Origin: Caulobacter sp. BP25 | GTDB lineage: Bacteria; Pseudomonadota; Alphaproteobacteria; Caulobacterales; Caulobacteraceae | Direction: 5' to 3' | DNA length: 64,000 nt | Assembly (NCBI RefSeq): GCF_002737755.1 | Contig: NZ_PEGH01000019.1 | Span: 1 to 64,000 of the forward strand | Shown: in pieces, positions 42,867-52,511 of the stretch | How the letters are laid out: each line of letters starts with the position of its first letter | Position numbering within the stretch: position 1 is the stretch's first letter | Translations under genes and position numbers: made by a program | The notes under the pieces: model-generated | Seen by the model: only the letters and a program-made list of their open reading frames with translations | Database searches by the model: none | What the model was told of the DNA's origin: nothing

Positions 42867-44321
42867 TTAGTGCAAAAGCAGGGACGCGATCAGCAAGACC
42901 GCGAAGAATCCTGTGAAGTCCGTCAAGAAGGTGACGAAGATCGACGAGGAGACCGCCGGGTCACGTCCCATCTTCTCCAGGGCCAGGGGCATCAGGATGC
43001 CCCCAACCGCCGCGGTGAAGATGTTGGCCACCAGCGCCGCCCCGACGATGATCGCCAACTTGTCGTGGTGATCCGCCGGACCGAAGAACAGATAGGTCGC
43101 CGTGCCCATGACCACAGCAAGACACAGGCCATTGACCAAGCCGACCAAGAGCTCGCGCAGGATGATCCGGCGGGCGTTGGCGGTGGTCAGCTCCTTGCTG
43201 GCCAGGGCCCGCACGGCGACGGCCAGGGTCTGGGTGCCGGCGTTACCGCCCAGCGACGAAACGATCGGCATCAGGATGGCCAGCGCCACCAGCTGGGCGA
43301 TCTCGGCCTGGAAGATGGCGACGCCGCTAACCGCCAGGGTGGCGGTGGCCAGGTTCAGCATCAGCCAAGGCAGGCGCGACTTGACGATCTCGATCACCGA
43401 TGCGTCGCGGCCGGCGTCCGACACACCCGCCAGAGCCAGGATGTCTTCCTGGGCCTCGTCGCGGATGACCTCGACGATGTCGTCGACGGTGATCTGGCCG
43501 ACCAGCCGCCCGCCCGGCTCGATCACCGGGGCGCTGATCAGGTGGTATTTGTCGAAGATGTAGGCGACCTCTTCCTGATCCATGTCGACCGGGATTTCGG
43601 TGACCGCCTCCATCAGCTCGGCCAGCGGCGTCTCGCGCCGGCTGCGCAGCAGGATGCTGATCGGGATGGCGCCCACGGGCTTGTAGGTCGGATCGACCAC
43701 ATAGACGTCGAAGAACAGCTCGGGCAGCGACTCGCCTGCCTCGCGGACATGGTCGATGGTCTGGCCGACCGTCCAGAACTCCGGCGCGGCCAGGAATTCG
43801 CGCTGCATCAGGCGACCGGCCGTCTCGTCCTCGTAGGACAGGGTCGTCTCGATGGCGGCGCGATCGGTCTCGCCCATGGCGGCCAGCACCTGGAAGCGCT
43901 TGGTGTCGTCCAGGTCGTCGATGACGTCGGCGGCGTCGTCGGTGTCCAACTCCTCCAGCGCGCGGGCCAGGGTCACCGAAGGCGTGGCCTCCAGGACCTC
44001 CTCGCGGATGTTGTCCTCGAGCTCGGAGATGATCTCGCCCAGCGCTTCCGGATCGAGAAGCGGAATGATTTCCTCGCGGTAGTCGGCGGTCAGGAAGCCC
44101 ATCAGGTCGGCGACATCGGCCGGGTCCAGAGCGCCCACCAGCTCGCGCAAGCGCTTGGCGTCACCGCTATCAGCGGCGTCGACCACCATCTCGACGTATT
44201 CGGGATTGAGGGCGTAGTCCTCGCCAAGGGCCAGGTCTTCCAGCTCCTCGGGAGTCTCTGATTTGGCCAGCGGGATGTCGTCCAGCACGTCGTCGTTCAG
44301 TTCGGCGGTGTCCCGGGTCAT
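42867..44321 (-). CDS. mgtE: MgtE-type magnesium transporter
   Basis: 484 residues. Order: N-terminal helical MgtE_N domain (L-D-P-A-D-V-A-D-L-M repeats), a CBS pair (L-M-Q-R-E-F ... D-D-I-V-E-V-I), a plug helix, and five membrane helices (from about 318) with P-I-V-S-S-L-G-G-N-A-G-T-Q-T and a C-terminal D-P-A-V-S-S-S-I-F-V-T-F-L-T-D segment that lines the Mg2+ pore. Imports Mg2+, gated by the CBS domain. Confidence 0.93.
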   Translation of the reverse strand: MTRDTAELNDDVLDDIPLAKSETPEELEDLALGEDYALNPEYVEMVVDAADSGDAKRLRELVGALDPADVADLMGFLTADYREEIIPLLDPEALGEIISELEDNIREEVLEATPSVTLARALEELDTDDAADVIDDLDDTKRFQVLAAMGETDRAAIETTLSYEDETAGRLMQREFLAAPEFWTVGQTIDHVREAGESLPELFFDVYVVDPTYKPVGAIPISILLRSRRETPLAELMEAVTEIPVDMDQEEVAYIFDKYHLISAPVIEPGGRLVGQITVDDIVEVIRDEAQEDILALAGVSDAGRDASVIEIVKSRLPWLMLNLATATLAVSGVAIFQAEIAQLVALAILMPIVSSLGGNAGTQTLAVAVRALASKELTTANARRIILRELLVGLVNGLCLAVVMGTATYLFFGPADHHDKLAIIVGAALVANIFTAAVGGILMPLALEKMGRDPAVSSSIFVTFLTDFTGFFAVLLIASLLLH

Positions 44322-44469
44322 GGGGGCCTCCTGAGCTCTGAGAGCGCTTGGATTCGTCGCGGTTGGTCCGATGAAGCGACCCTGAGGCGAAAACAGGGCC
44401 AGAAACGATTAGAGCGCCCCTTGCGAGTCGGAAACCGATTTCGCCGGAGCGCCCTATTCAAGTTCACCT

Positions 44470-44554
44470 TGGTGCGGTCGAGAAGACTCGAACTTCCACA
44501 TCTTGCGATACAGCGACCTCAACGCTGCGCGTCTACCAATTCCGCCACGACCGC
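44470..44554 (-). tRNA. tRNA-Leu (anticodon GAG)
   Basis: 85 bases including encoded CCA. Acceptor GCGGTCG/CGACCGC, D-arm with G-G-T-A-G-A, anticodon stem CAGCG-TTGAGGT-CGCTG giving anticodon GAG, long variable arm typical of tRNA-Leu, and T-arm GTTCGAGTC. Confidence 0.95.
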
Positions 44555-44640
44555 TCGTGGTGAGGGGCGGCACGTAGCAAACTGGATCGGCTTTGGGAAG
44601 TCGGAAGTTTCGCTCTGGGCGAAACCGTTGGGGAAGGACC

Positions 44641-44916
44641 TTAGGTCCCGCCCGCCATGTAGTCGTAGACGTCGGCGGCGCGGGTCACCTGGATGGCGAT
44701 GCGGTCGTCGCTGATCTGGATTTCGCCGCGGGCGATCGGGTGGTTGTTGGCCAGGATCCAGACCTCGTCATTGGTCTTGGTGTCCAGTGGGATCACGGCG
44801 CCACGCCCCATGCGCAGCAGTTGCTGCATCGGCAGAATCGAACGCCCCAAAAGGACAGAAATCTCGACATTGACGGCGTTGACCTGGGTCACGAAGTAAG
44901 GCCCCTGAACTGACAC
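44641..44916 (-). CDS. fliN: FliN-like flagellar motor switch protein (SpoA domain)
   Basis: 91 residues from GTG 44916. Almost entirely one SpoA/FliN domain: V-N-V-E-I-S-V-L-L-G-R-S, L-L-R-M-G-R-G-A-V-I-P-L-D, E-V-W-I-L-A-N-N-H-P-I-A-R-G-E-I. FliN forms part of the C-ring at the flagellar base. It is isolated from other flagellar genes here. An alternative is a second, non-motor SpoA protein. Confidence 0.85.
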   Translation of the reverse strand: MSVQGPYFVTQVNAVNVEISVLLGRSILPMQQLLRMGRGAVIPLDTKTNDEVWILANNHPIARGEIQISDDRIAIQVTRAADVYDYMAGGT

Positions 44917-45007
44917 GCGACCAACCGGGTCGCCGCGTCCAAGATTGCAAGATTAGGGCCGTATGCTTGCGCTCCCGTTAAACGCTGAAAACACAGGACT
45001 TCCGACC

Positions 45008-45688
45008 ATGAGGCGCGATGACGCAGCGCCTGTGGGGTGGGCGGTTTCGACCGACTACGTGGATTACCCGGCAGCCGTTGCCGCCATGGAAGCCCGGGCC
45101 GCCGCCATCGCCGATGGGACGGCGGGCGAGCTCATATGGCTGCTGGAACACCCGCCCCTCTATACCGCCGGCGTCTCGGCCAAGGCGGGCGACCTGCTGA
45201 CGCCCGACCGTTTTCCGGTGTTCGAGAGCGGGCGCGGCGGGCAGTTCACCTATCACGGCCCCGGCCAGCGGGTGGCCTATGTGATGTTGGACCTGACAAA
45301 GCGCGGCCGCGACGTGCGCGCCTTCGTGGCGGCGCTGGAGGCCTGGATCATCGAAGCCCTGGCGGCCTTCAACGTCACCGGCGAACTGCGCGACGGCCGC
45401 GTCGGCGTCTGGGTGGAGCGCAAGGGCGTGGGCTGGAGCCGCGAGGACAAGATCGCCGCCATCGGGGTGAAGCTGCGTAAGTGGGTCAGCTTCCACGGAA
45501 TCAGCCTGAACGTGGAGCCGGACCTCTCGCACTTTTCCGGCATCGTCCCGTGCGGTCAGACGGAACATGGAGTCACCAGCCTGGTGGACCTCGGCCTGCC
45601 CGTGACAATGGACGAGGCGGACGCGGCGCTGAAGGCGAGCTTTACGAAGGTGTTCGGGGCGATCGAGGACGCGTCGGCGCCAGTTTAG
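45008..45688 (+). CDS. lipB: Octanoyl-[ACP]:protein N-octanoyltransferase
   Basis: 226 residues from ATG 45008; an in-frame ATG at 44963 would add 15 residues. Transfers octanoyl groups to lipoyl domains. Seen: [35 protein letters not shown] (catalytic Lys) and I-V-P-C-G-Q (catalytic Cys). Its stop overlaps that of the convergent DUF805 gene by four bases. Confidence 0.94.
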   Translation: MRRDDAAPVGWAVSTDYVDYPAAVAAMEARAAAIADGTAGELIWLLEHPPLYTAGVSAKAGDLLTPDRFPVFESGRGGQFTYHGPGQRVAYVMLDLTKRGRDVRAFVAALEAWIIEALAAFNVTGELRDGRVGVWVERKGVGWSREDKIAAIGVKLRKWVSFHGISLNVEPDLSHFSGIVPCGQTEHGVTSLVDLGLPVTMDEADAALKASFTKVFGAIEDASAPV

Positions 45689-46086
45689 GCCCAATGCGGC
45701 CGGGGCTCGCTCCTGCTCGGCCACACGCACAGCACAAGCCAGAACACAATCTGAATCCCAGGCACGAGCGACAGGCCCGCCAGCCAGCCCCCCTGCCCCA
45801 AGTCGTGGAGCCGTTTTGCGGATAGGGCCGCGAGCGCCCAGACCTGCGCAAGCCACAGCCCAAGGACCACAAGAGCCAAAGGAAACCCAAAAGCTTGGCT
45901 AATCATGTCCAGCGCCTGGGCGGGATGATCGAGCAGCGCCCCAAGCTGGGCGAAGCTGTAGGTCGATGTGCGGGCCAAGAAGAAGGCTATGAAGCCGAGA
46001 TTCCCAATCAGCCAGGTCGTCGCCGTATCGGTGACAAAACGCTGACGCCCGATAGCGCCCCGAGGATCAAACCACCGTTGAATCAA
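45685..46086 (-). CDS. DUF805-like membrane protein
   Basis: 133 residues with four hydrophobic segments and an [13 protein letters not shown] motif between the second and third, the DUF805 hallmark K-R-[LF]-H-D. Function unknown. A relative lies just upstream on the same strand at 46127. Confidence 0.75.
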   Translation of the reverse strand: MIQRWFDPRGAIGRQRFVTDTATTWLIGNLGFIAFFLARTSTYSFAQLGALLDHPAQALDMISQAFGFPLALVVLGLWLAQVWALAALSAKRLHDLGQGGWLAGLSLVPGIQIVFWLVLCVWPSRSEPRPHWA

Positions 46087-46126
46087 GTCGCCCTCCTGCC
46101 CACGCGTAGGCGAAAAGAACTAAACC

Positions 46127-46531
46127 CTAGATCGAAATCGTCTTCAAGGGATTGGCGCCATAACGGTTCGCCCCCTGCTCGCCGCCCATCACGCCCAGCT
46201 CAACCACCGCCCAGGCGATGACCAGGCAGAACATGAAGTCCAGGAAATGCTCTGGCTGGGGCCAGACGGCGATGAAGGCCACCAGGATCAAGAGCGCCCA
46301 CCAGCCCGACCGGCCGCGATCGTGCAGGCGCTTGGACAGCACGCAGGCCCCCGAGAACAGCAGGGCCGGATAGACCACCCAACCGGTCAGCCAGTGCAGA
46401 GTATAGCCGGCGATCGCCTCATAGAGCACCGCCACGCCCAGCAGGATCGCCGCCGCGATCAGGAACGGCGTGCGCGCCAGCCGGCCGTTCGACGACAGGA
46501 ACAGCTCCGCCCACTCGCTACGTTCGCTCAT
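46127..46531 (-). CDS. DUF805-like membrane protein
   Basis: 134 residues with four membrane segments and L-S-K-R-L-H-D-R-G-R-S-G-W-W, the DUF805 signature. Shares the core motif with the 45685-46086 gene 40 bases downstream, so the pair probably arose by duplication and forms one transcript. Confidence 0.8.
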   Translation of the reverse strand: MSERSEWAELFLSSNGRLARTPFLIAAAILLGVAVLYEAIAGYTLHWLTGWVVYPALLFSGACVLSKRLHDRGRSGWWALLILVAFIAVWPQPEHFLDFMFCLVIAWAVVELGVMGGEQGANRYGANPLKTISI

Positions 46532-46585
46532 GCTCGCCTCGGCTCCGACTCGGCGTTCGATCTCGCCGACTATCTAAGCGCAGCT

Positions 46586-48580
46586 TCAGGCGAACTCCAC
46601 CAGCACCTCGTCGGCCGCGACCGGGTCGCCGCCCTTGGCGTTGACGGCTTTCACCACCCCATCGCGCTCGGCGCGGATGATGTTCTGCATCTTCATGGCC
46701 TCAAGCACGCAGACCACCTCACCTTCGCGGACCTGTTGACCGGCGGCGACGTCCATCGAGACCACCAGGCCCGGCATCGGCGACAGCACCAGCTTGGAAG
46801 TGTCCGCAGCCTGCTTCTCGGGCAGCCTGTCGTGCAGTTCGGCCGAGCGCGGGGTCAGGACCAGTACCCGGGCCTTGGCGGCGCGGTGGCGGATGGTGAA
46901 GCCCTCGGCGGCGGGCGAGGCCTGCACGGTGAAGCGTTTGCCGTCCAGTGACGCCTTGAACACCGGTTTGCCGGGCCGCCAGTCAATGTCGGTCAGGCTC
47001 AGGGTGCGCCCCTCGTCGAGCAGTTCGACGGTGATATCCCCCTCCCCGGCCACCTTCACGCGGCGCTTGGCGTGGCCGACGAAGACGACCCATTCGTCGC
47101 GCGGCGCCGAAACGAGACCCGAGGCGCCGGCCCGCGCGCGGGCGGCGTAGACGCGCTGCATGGCCGCGCCGACGGCGGTCAGGATGTCCAGCTGAGCGGG
47201 CGTCGGCTCCGTGCCGTTGAAGCCTTCGGGGAACTCGTCCTTGATGTAGTTGGTCGAAATCTTGCCTGAGCGGAACCGCGCCTGATCCATCACGGCGGCC
47301 AGGAACGGGATGTTCTGGCCCAGGCCCTCGATGTGGAAGTCCTCCAGCGCCCGGCCCATGCCGTCGATCGCCGCGATCCGGGTCGGCGCCCAGGCGCAGA
47401 GCTTGGAGATCATCGGGTCGTAGAACATCGAGATCTCGTCGCCTTCGCGCACCCCGGCGTCGTTGCGAACCTTGTACGCGCCCTTATCGCCTTCAGCCGG
47501 CGGGTCATAGCGGACCAGGCGGCCGATGCTGGGTAGGAACTTGCGGTACGGATCCTCGGCGTAGATGCGGCTCTCGATCGCCCAGCCGTTGATCTTCAAG
47601 TCCTTCTGCTCGAAGGCCAGCTTCTCGCCCCAGGCCGAGCGGATCATCTGCTCGACGAGGTCCAGGCCCGTGATCAGCTCGGTGACCGGGTGCTCGACCT
47701 GCAGGCGGGTGTTCATCTCCAGGAAGAAAAAGCTCTTGTCCTGGCCCGCGACGAACTCGACCGTGCCGGCTGAGTCATAGTTCACGGCCTTGGCCAGGGC
47801 GACGGCCTGGGCGCCCATGGCGGCGCGGGTCGCCTCGTCCAGCAGCGGGCTGGGGGCCTCTTCGATGACCTTCTGGTTGCGGCGCTGGATCGAGCATTCG
47901 CGCTCGAACAGGTGGACGACGTTACCGTGCTTGTCGCCCAACACCTGGATCTCGATGTGGCGCGGGCTTTCGATGAACTTCTCGATGAAGATCCGGTCGT
48001 CGCCGAAGCTGGCCTTGGCCTCGGCGCGCACGGCCGGGAAGCCCTCCTCGACGTCCTGGCGGGTCCAGGCGACGCGGATGCCCTTGCCGCCGCCGCCGGC
48101 GGAGGCCTTGATCATCACCGGATAGCCGATCTCCTCGGAAATCTTCACCGCCTCGGCCGTATCGGCGATCTCGCCGATGTGTCCCGGCACGCAGGAGACG
48201 CCAGCCTTCTGGGCGAACTTCTTGCTCTCGATCTTGTCGCCCATGGCCGAGATGGCGCCCGGGTTGGGACCGATGAACACGATCCCCTCATCGGCGCAGC
48301 GCTGGGCGAAGCCGGCGTTCTCGGACAGGAAGCCAAAGCCGGGATGGATGGCCTGGGCGCCGGTCTGCCTGCAGGCGGCGATGATCTTGTCGGCGACGAG
48401 ATAGGACTGGGCGGCTGGCGAAGGCCCGATGTGTACAGTTTCGTCGGCCATCTCGACCGCCAGGCTGCCGGCGTCGGCGTCGGAATAGACCACCACCGTG
48501 GCGATCCCCAGGCGACGGCAGGTCTTGATGACGCGGACGGCGATCTCGCCGCGGTTGGCGATCAGGATCTTGCTGAACAT
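46586..48580 (-). CDS. pccA: Propionyl-CoA carboxylase, biotin-containing alpha subunit
   Basis: 664 residues. Biotin carboxylase (A-N-R-G-E-I-A-V-R-V, G-G-G-G-K-G-I-R, M-N-T-R-L-Q-V-E-H), a BT domain with N-Y-I-K-D-E-F-P-E-G-F-N-G typical of PccA, and C-terminal biotinyl E-A-M-K-M-Q. Carboxylates propionyl-CoA to methylmalonyl-CoA in odd-chain and branched amino acid breakdown. No beta subunit is adjacent. Confidence 0.93.
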   Translation of the reverse strand: MFSKILIANRGEIAVRVIKTCRRLGIATVVVYSDADAGSLAVEMADETVHIGPSPAAQSYLVADKIIAACRQTGAQAIHPGFGFLSENAGFAQRCADEGIVFIGPNPGAISAMGDKIESKKFAQKAGVSCVPGHIGEIADTAEAVKISEEIGYPVMIKASAGGGGKGIRVAWTRQDVEEGFPAVRAEAKASFGDDRIFIEKFIESPRHIEIQVLGDKHGNVVHLFERECSIQRRNQKVIEEAPSPLLDEATRAAMGAQAVALAKAVNYDSAGTVEFVAGQDKSFFFLEMNTRLQVEHPVTELITGLDLVEQMIRSAWGEKLAFEQKDLKINGWAIESRIYAEDPYRKFLPSIGRLVRYDPPAEGDKGAYKVRNDAGVREGDEISMFYDPMISKLCAWAPTRIAAIDGMGRALEDFHIEGLGQNIPFLAAVMDQARFRSGKISTNYIKDEFPEGFNGTEPTPAQLDILTAVGAAMQRVYAARARAGASGLVSAPRDEWVVFVGHAKRRVKVAGEGDITVELLDEGRTLSLTDIDWRPGKPVFKASLDGKRFTVQASPAAEGFTIRHRAAKARVLVLTPRSAELHDRLPEKQAADTSKLVLSPMPGLVVSMDVAAGQQVREGEVVCVLEAMKMQNIIRAERDGVVKAVNAKGGDPVAADEVLVEFA

Positions 48581-48680
48581 CGGCTACTTCCGCCCGTCTT
48601 TTTGTGCTTTGCAACACGGCCTATCAGGCCTCCGTGGGTTTGCAAGCCTGCCCTTACGGCGCTACACCAAGGCCGGAGAA

Positions 48681-48695
48681 TGACACCGGTTACCA
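48681..48695. promoter_or_regulatory. LacI-type operator upstream of the large LamG gene
   Basis: TGACACCGGTTACCA, an imperfect palindrome centred on ACCGGT, ends 36 bases before the start codon. The first ten bases are identical to the site before the second LamG gene (57814-57827). LacI-family regulators of carbohydrate genes in Caulobacter and relatives bind such sequences. Confidence 0.55.
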
Positions 48696-48731
48696 AAACC
48701 GGGATATCCGCTAGCCGGAGGAGACGGTGGC

Positions 48732-51700
48732 ATGAAGGCGATTTTCCTGGGCTCGGCCTGCGCGCTGATCCTGGCCAATGCGGCCGCCGCCGCCCCGACC
48801 CCGGCTGAGCCCGGCCTGCTGTTCAAGCTTTCGGGTGACAAAGGCCTCGTCGCCGACGTCGCCGCTGGCGACCCCGTCCCCAACTTCGCTGACAAGGTCA
48901 TGCCAATAGATGGCAAGGCCGGCAAGGGCTTCCGCGCCGCCGACGACGGCGTCGTCTCGTGGAACGCGCCCAGCAACATCCTGGCCCAGCGCGGCACGCT
49001 CTCGTTCTTCTGGCGCTCGGGCTATCCGGTCGGCGTCGCGCCCTTCGTGATCTTCCGCGTGGGCTACGCCGACCATTCCAGCTGGGACATGGCGTTCCTG
49101 CGCATCGACTGGAACGGCCACGGGTTCGACGCCTTCGTCACCGACAATGGCCTCTCGCGCACCCGCGTCTCCTTCGAGGTCGACGAGAACCCCGCCCCCG
49201 ACGCTTGGACGCACCTGGCCTTCGCCTGGGACGAGACCACCGGCGTCCAGCTCTATGTCGACGGCAAGCTGGCGGCCAAGAAGGAGGCCAAGGCGGTCTA
49301 TGACGCGGGCCTGGACCAATTCGGCGTCGCCGGCCGCGTGATCGCCCCGCACCAGGTGCAGAGCCGCTACAACTTCACGCGCGGCGGCGATCTGGACGAG
49401 CTGCGGGTCTATGACCGGGCGCTGGACGCCTCGGCCATCGCCGCCCTCGCCCGCAATGAGACGCCAGCCATCGCCGCGCCAGTCGCCGCACTTGGAGACC
49501 CCGCCGTCCACGCCGCCTGGAAGCAGCGCTACGGCTGGAACAAGGACCTGCCGCCGCTGCTGGCGGACGCTCAGACCACGATCCGCAAGGTCGAAATCGC
49601 CGACGCCAAGGACATCAAGCAGTGGATGTGGCGGGCCAATGACGGAATCTCGGAAACCACCTGGCCCGGCGTCTACAACCGCTCGCGCCTGCCCGGCCGC
49701 GACGACTATTTCCCGCTGCCCGACTGGAACGTCTATGTCGACGGCGGCAAGGCCCTGACGCTGACCCTGCCCGACGAGTCTATCAACCGCATCGAGATTC
49801 AGGGCCCAGCCTACGGCGCCCTCACCTGGTCGGCAAAGGCGGGCGACAAGGGCGCCAGTGTCGGAGCCCGCGCCAAGGACCAGCAGCGCACGGTCACCAC
49901 CTTTGCTCAGCCGCTGAAGGGCGGCGTCCTGACCTTCACTAACGTGGCGCAGGAGACCCCGATCCAGGAGATCTGGGCCTACAACGTCTCGGCCGGCGCC
50001 GAGCCGAAGGACGCCTTCAAGATGAGCTACACGGTCCGCGCCGACGTGGCGCCGGACTATCTGAACCTCGCCGATCTCAACGCCTACATCGCCGGTCGCC
50101 ATCCGGCGGGAGAGCGCGCCACCGTCGTGGCCATACCCGAGGGCGCGCCCAACCGGCCGCGTCCTGCCGAGGACCTGACGGCCAAGAGCCTGCCGATCGT
50201 CCACATGCTGATCCCGTCGGGCTTCGGCGACGCGCCGGCGGCCAAGCCGCTGGCCCGTAACTGGGCCTATGGCTGGGAGAACGCCCGCGACGGCTTGGAC
50301 GGCATCGCCATCGACATTCCTTCTCTGCCTGGCGCCGCTGGCGCCACAATCCCTCTGAACATCCAGGTGAAGGACCCGATCTGGCCAGGCCGCAACATGA
50401 TGGACGTCAGCGTTGCGGTGAAGGCGGGCGAGGCCCGCACCGTCTGGCTCGACCTGCGCGACCGTATCCTGACCGCCGACAGCCTGTACCTGACCCTGGC
50501 CGCCGATAGCGCCGACTTTGGCCCCAAGGCCCTGGACGGCGCCAAGATCCGCCTGGTGCTGAATGACCGTGACAAGGCCAAGGTCGAGCACACCCAGGAC
50601 CGCCTGAACCAGGTGAAGGACAACTGGGCCTTCTTGGTCGAGGAGCACACGACCTCCAAGCGCCAGGGCCTCTATCGCCGCCTCTACGCCGACATCACCG
50701 ACCTGCTGCGCGTCGATCCCGACAACCAGATAGGCCGCGAGTACTGGGGCGACATCACCTATGGCAGCCAGGGCTGGCCGGCGTTCGAACAACCCAAGCC
50801 GACCGACGGCGCCCCGCTATGGGCCTTCCGCCAGCTGGAGGACCTCAAGCTGGTCTCCAAATTCGTCAACTGGTGGATCGACGAGCGCCAGGCCGACTTC
50901 GGCGACTTCGGCGGCGGCCTGTCCGACGACACCGACCTTTTGCAACAATGGCCGGGCGTGGCGCTGATGGGCGTCCAGCCGGACAAGATCACCCACTCGC
51001 TGAACCGCCTGACCGACGTCGTCTACAAGAACGGCATGTTCACCGATGGACTCTCGACCATCGCGACGGACGAGCTGCACGCCTACGAAGAGGGCATCAA
51101 CTCGAACGCCGAGGCGATGTACGTCAACTACGGAGACCCGCTGGCCGTCGAGCGCCTGTTCACGACGGTCAAGGCCCTGCCCAAGGTGGTCAGCAAGAAC
51201 CCCGCCGGCCATGTCCACTTCAACACCAACTGGTACAGCGGCAAGGTCTTCTACCGGGAAGGCCCGTGGGAGTGGCAAAAGCCCTACTCGTTCGGCGTCA
51301 CCCACCCCTCGATCCTGATCAGCGACTTCAACGGCGACCCGACCGCCCGTGACACGGTGATCGGCCTGGCCGACGGATACCTGGCCCACGTCACCAACAA
51401 GGACGGCTCGTATCCCAATGAGATCAACTGGCGCACCGACGCCGAGCGCGGCGGCACGGTGCTGCAGGGCTCGGGCGCGGACGGTCCGTTCCAGGTGTTC
51501 TGGGCCGCCTATCGCCTGACCGGCGATCCGAAATACCTGGTCCCCATCCAGTGGCGGATCGGCAAGAACGGCCTGAAGTCCCTGCAGAACGTCAACGAGA
51601 ACGCTCTCACCGAGCTGAAGCTGGGCGAGGCCAACAAGGACGCCCTCGTGAAAGCGGCGGCCAAGGGCGGCGCCTTCGAACGCTACGCCGCCTGGTCGCT

Positions 51701-52511
51701 GACCGGCGACAAGAAGCACCTCGAGGATCTCTACGCCGACGAGATCCAGTGGAACGCCCAACACATGTACATGCACACGGAGGGCCACTGGTGGTCCGAC
51801 CGCGTGGAGCTGCCGTCAGACTACCTGCAACGCACGCGGCTGGGCGGCATCGCCAATAAGCGCGGCCAGATGAACCCCGGCCATACCGTCTCCTGGCGCT
51901 TCGACAACGCCGACGGAACCGACGTGGCGTTGCTGATCAAGGACGCGACCAAGACCAGCTTTAAGGTCATCGCCTACAATACCACCGACAAGCCGGTGAC
52001 GGGCGTGATGACCGGCTGGAACGTCGCGCCGGGTCAGTGGAGCCTTAGCCAAGGCCTCGACGCCAACGGCGACGACGTCATCGACGGCGCGGCCCAGACC
52101 CGCTCGGTCGCCTTCGAGCGCAGCCTGGGCACCCAGGTGGTCCTGCTTCCGCGCCAGACCACGGTCATCGACATGAAGCTGGAGAAGGCCGGCGACGACC
52201 CGGCCAAGCGCGCCGACCTTGGCGTGGGCCGCGGCGACGTCGTCTTGAAGGGCTCGACCGTCACGGCCACGGTCCACAGTCTCGGGGCTCAGGACGCGGC
52301 GGCGGCCAAGCTCGAACTGGTCGACTCGTCGGGCGAGGTGCTGGCCAGCGCCCCGACCCCGGTCCTGAAGGCGCCGCGCGACCTCCTGCCCAAGACGGCT
52401 TCGGTGAAACTGAAGATTCCCGTCGGCGTGAAGGCCCAAGGCCTACGGGTGCGCATCGTGACCACCCAACCCCAGAACACCCGCCTGAACGACGAGGTCG
52501 TGCTCCCATGA
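48732..52511 (+). CDS. Large secreted LamG-domain protein, likely glycan-active, main domain unrecognised
   Basis: 1259 residues with a signal peptide (M-K-A-I-F-L-G-S-A-C-A-L-I-L-A-N, cleavage near A-A-A-A). A LamG/concanavalin A-like domain spans about 25-250 (R-G-T-L-S-F-F-W, W-T-H-L-A-F-A-W-D, L-Y-V-D-G-K-L-A, G-D-L-D-E-L-R-V-Y-D-R-A-L). About residues 270-650 look like beta-rich modules. A large domain (about 690-1120) contains W-W-I-D-E-R-Q-A-D-F-G-D-F-G-G-G-L-S-D-D, H-A-Y-E-E-G-I-N-S-N and H-T-E-G-H-W-W-S-D-R, the look of an alpha/alpha-toroid polysaccharide lyase or hydrolase. I cannot name its family. Beta-sandwich tail from about 1125. Stop overlaps the start of the next gene (ATGA). 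Confidence 0.85.
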   Translation: MKAIFLGSACALILANAAAAAPTPAEPGLLFKLSGDKGLVADVAAGDPVPNFADKVMPIDGKAGKGFRAADDGVVSWNAPSNILAQRGTLSFFWRSGYPVGVAPFVIFRVGYADHSSWDMAFLRIDWNGHGFDAFVTDNGLSRTRVSFEVDENPAPDAWTHLAFAWDETTGVQLYVDGKLAAKKEAKAVYDAGLDQFGVAGRVIAPHQVQSRYNFTRGGDLDELRVYDRALDASAIAALARNETPAIAAPVAALGDPAVHAAWKQRYGWNKDLPPLLADAQTTIRKVEIADAKDIKQWMWRANDGISETTWPGVYNRSRLPGRDDYFPLPDWNVYVDGGKALTLTLPDESINRIEIQGPAYGALTWSAKAGDKGASVGARAKDQQRTVTTFAQPLKGGVLTFTNVAQETPIQEIWAYNVSAGAEPKDAFKMSYTVRADVAPDYLNLADLNAYIAGRHPAGERATVVAIPEGAPNRPRPAEDLTAKSLPIVHMLIPSGFGDAPAAKPLARNWAYGWENARDGLDGIAIDIPSLPGAAGATIPLNIQVKDPIWPGRNMMDVSVAVKAGEARTVWLDLRDRILTADSLYLTLAADSADFGPKALDGAKIRLVLNDRDKAKVEHTQDRLNQVKDNWAFLVEEHTTSKRQGLYRRLYADITDLLRVDPDNQIGREYWGDITYGSQGWPAFEQPKPTDGAPLWAFRQLEDLKLVSKFVNWWIDERQADFGDFGGGLSDDTDLLQQWPGVALMGVQPDKITHSLNRLTDVVYKNGMFTDGLSTIATDELHAYEEGINSNAEAMYVNYGDPLAVERLFTTVKALPKVVSKNPAGHVHFNTNWYSGKVFYREGPWEWQKPYSFGVTHPSILISDFNGDPTARDTVIGLADGYLAHVTNKDGSYPNEINWRTDAERGGTVLQGSGADGPFQVFWAAYRLTGDPKYLVPIQWRIGKNGLKSLQNVNENALTELKLGEANKDALVKAAAKGGAFERYAAWSLTGDKKHLEDLYADEIQWNAQHMYMHTEGHWWSDRVELPSDYLQRTRLGGIANKRGQMNPGHTVSWRFDNADGTDVALLIKDATKTSFKVIAYNTTDKPVTGVMTGWNVAPGQWSLSQGLDANGDDVIDGAAQTRSVAFERSLGTQVVLLPRQTTVIDMKLEKAGDDPAKRADLGVGRGDVVLKGSTVTATVHSLGAQDAAAAKLELVDSSGEVLASAPTPVLKAPRDLLPKTASVKLKIPVGVKAQGLRVRIVTTQPQNTRLNDEVVLP

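Noticed and set aside
48711-50792. 693-residue open frame opposite the LamG gene
   Set aside because: Shadow frame with low-complexity Gly/Ala/Val/Asp content; the plus strand carries signal peptide and LamG domain.
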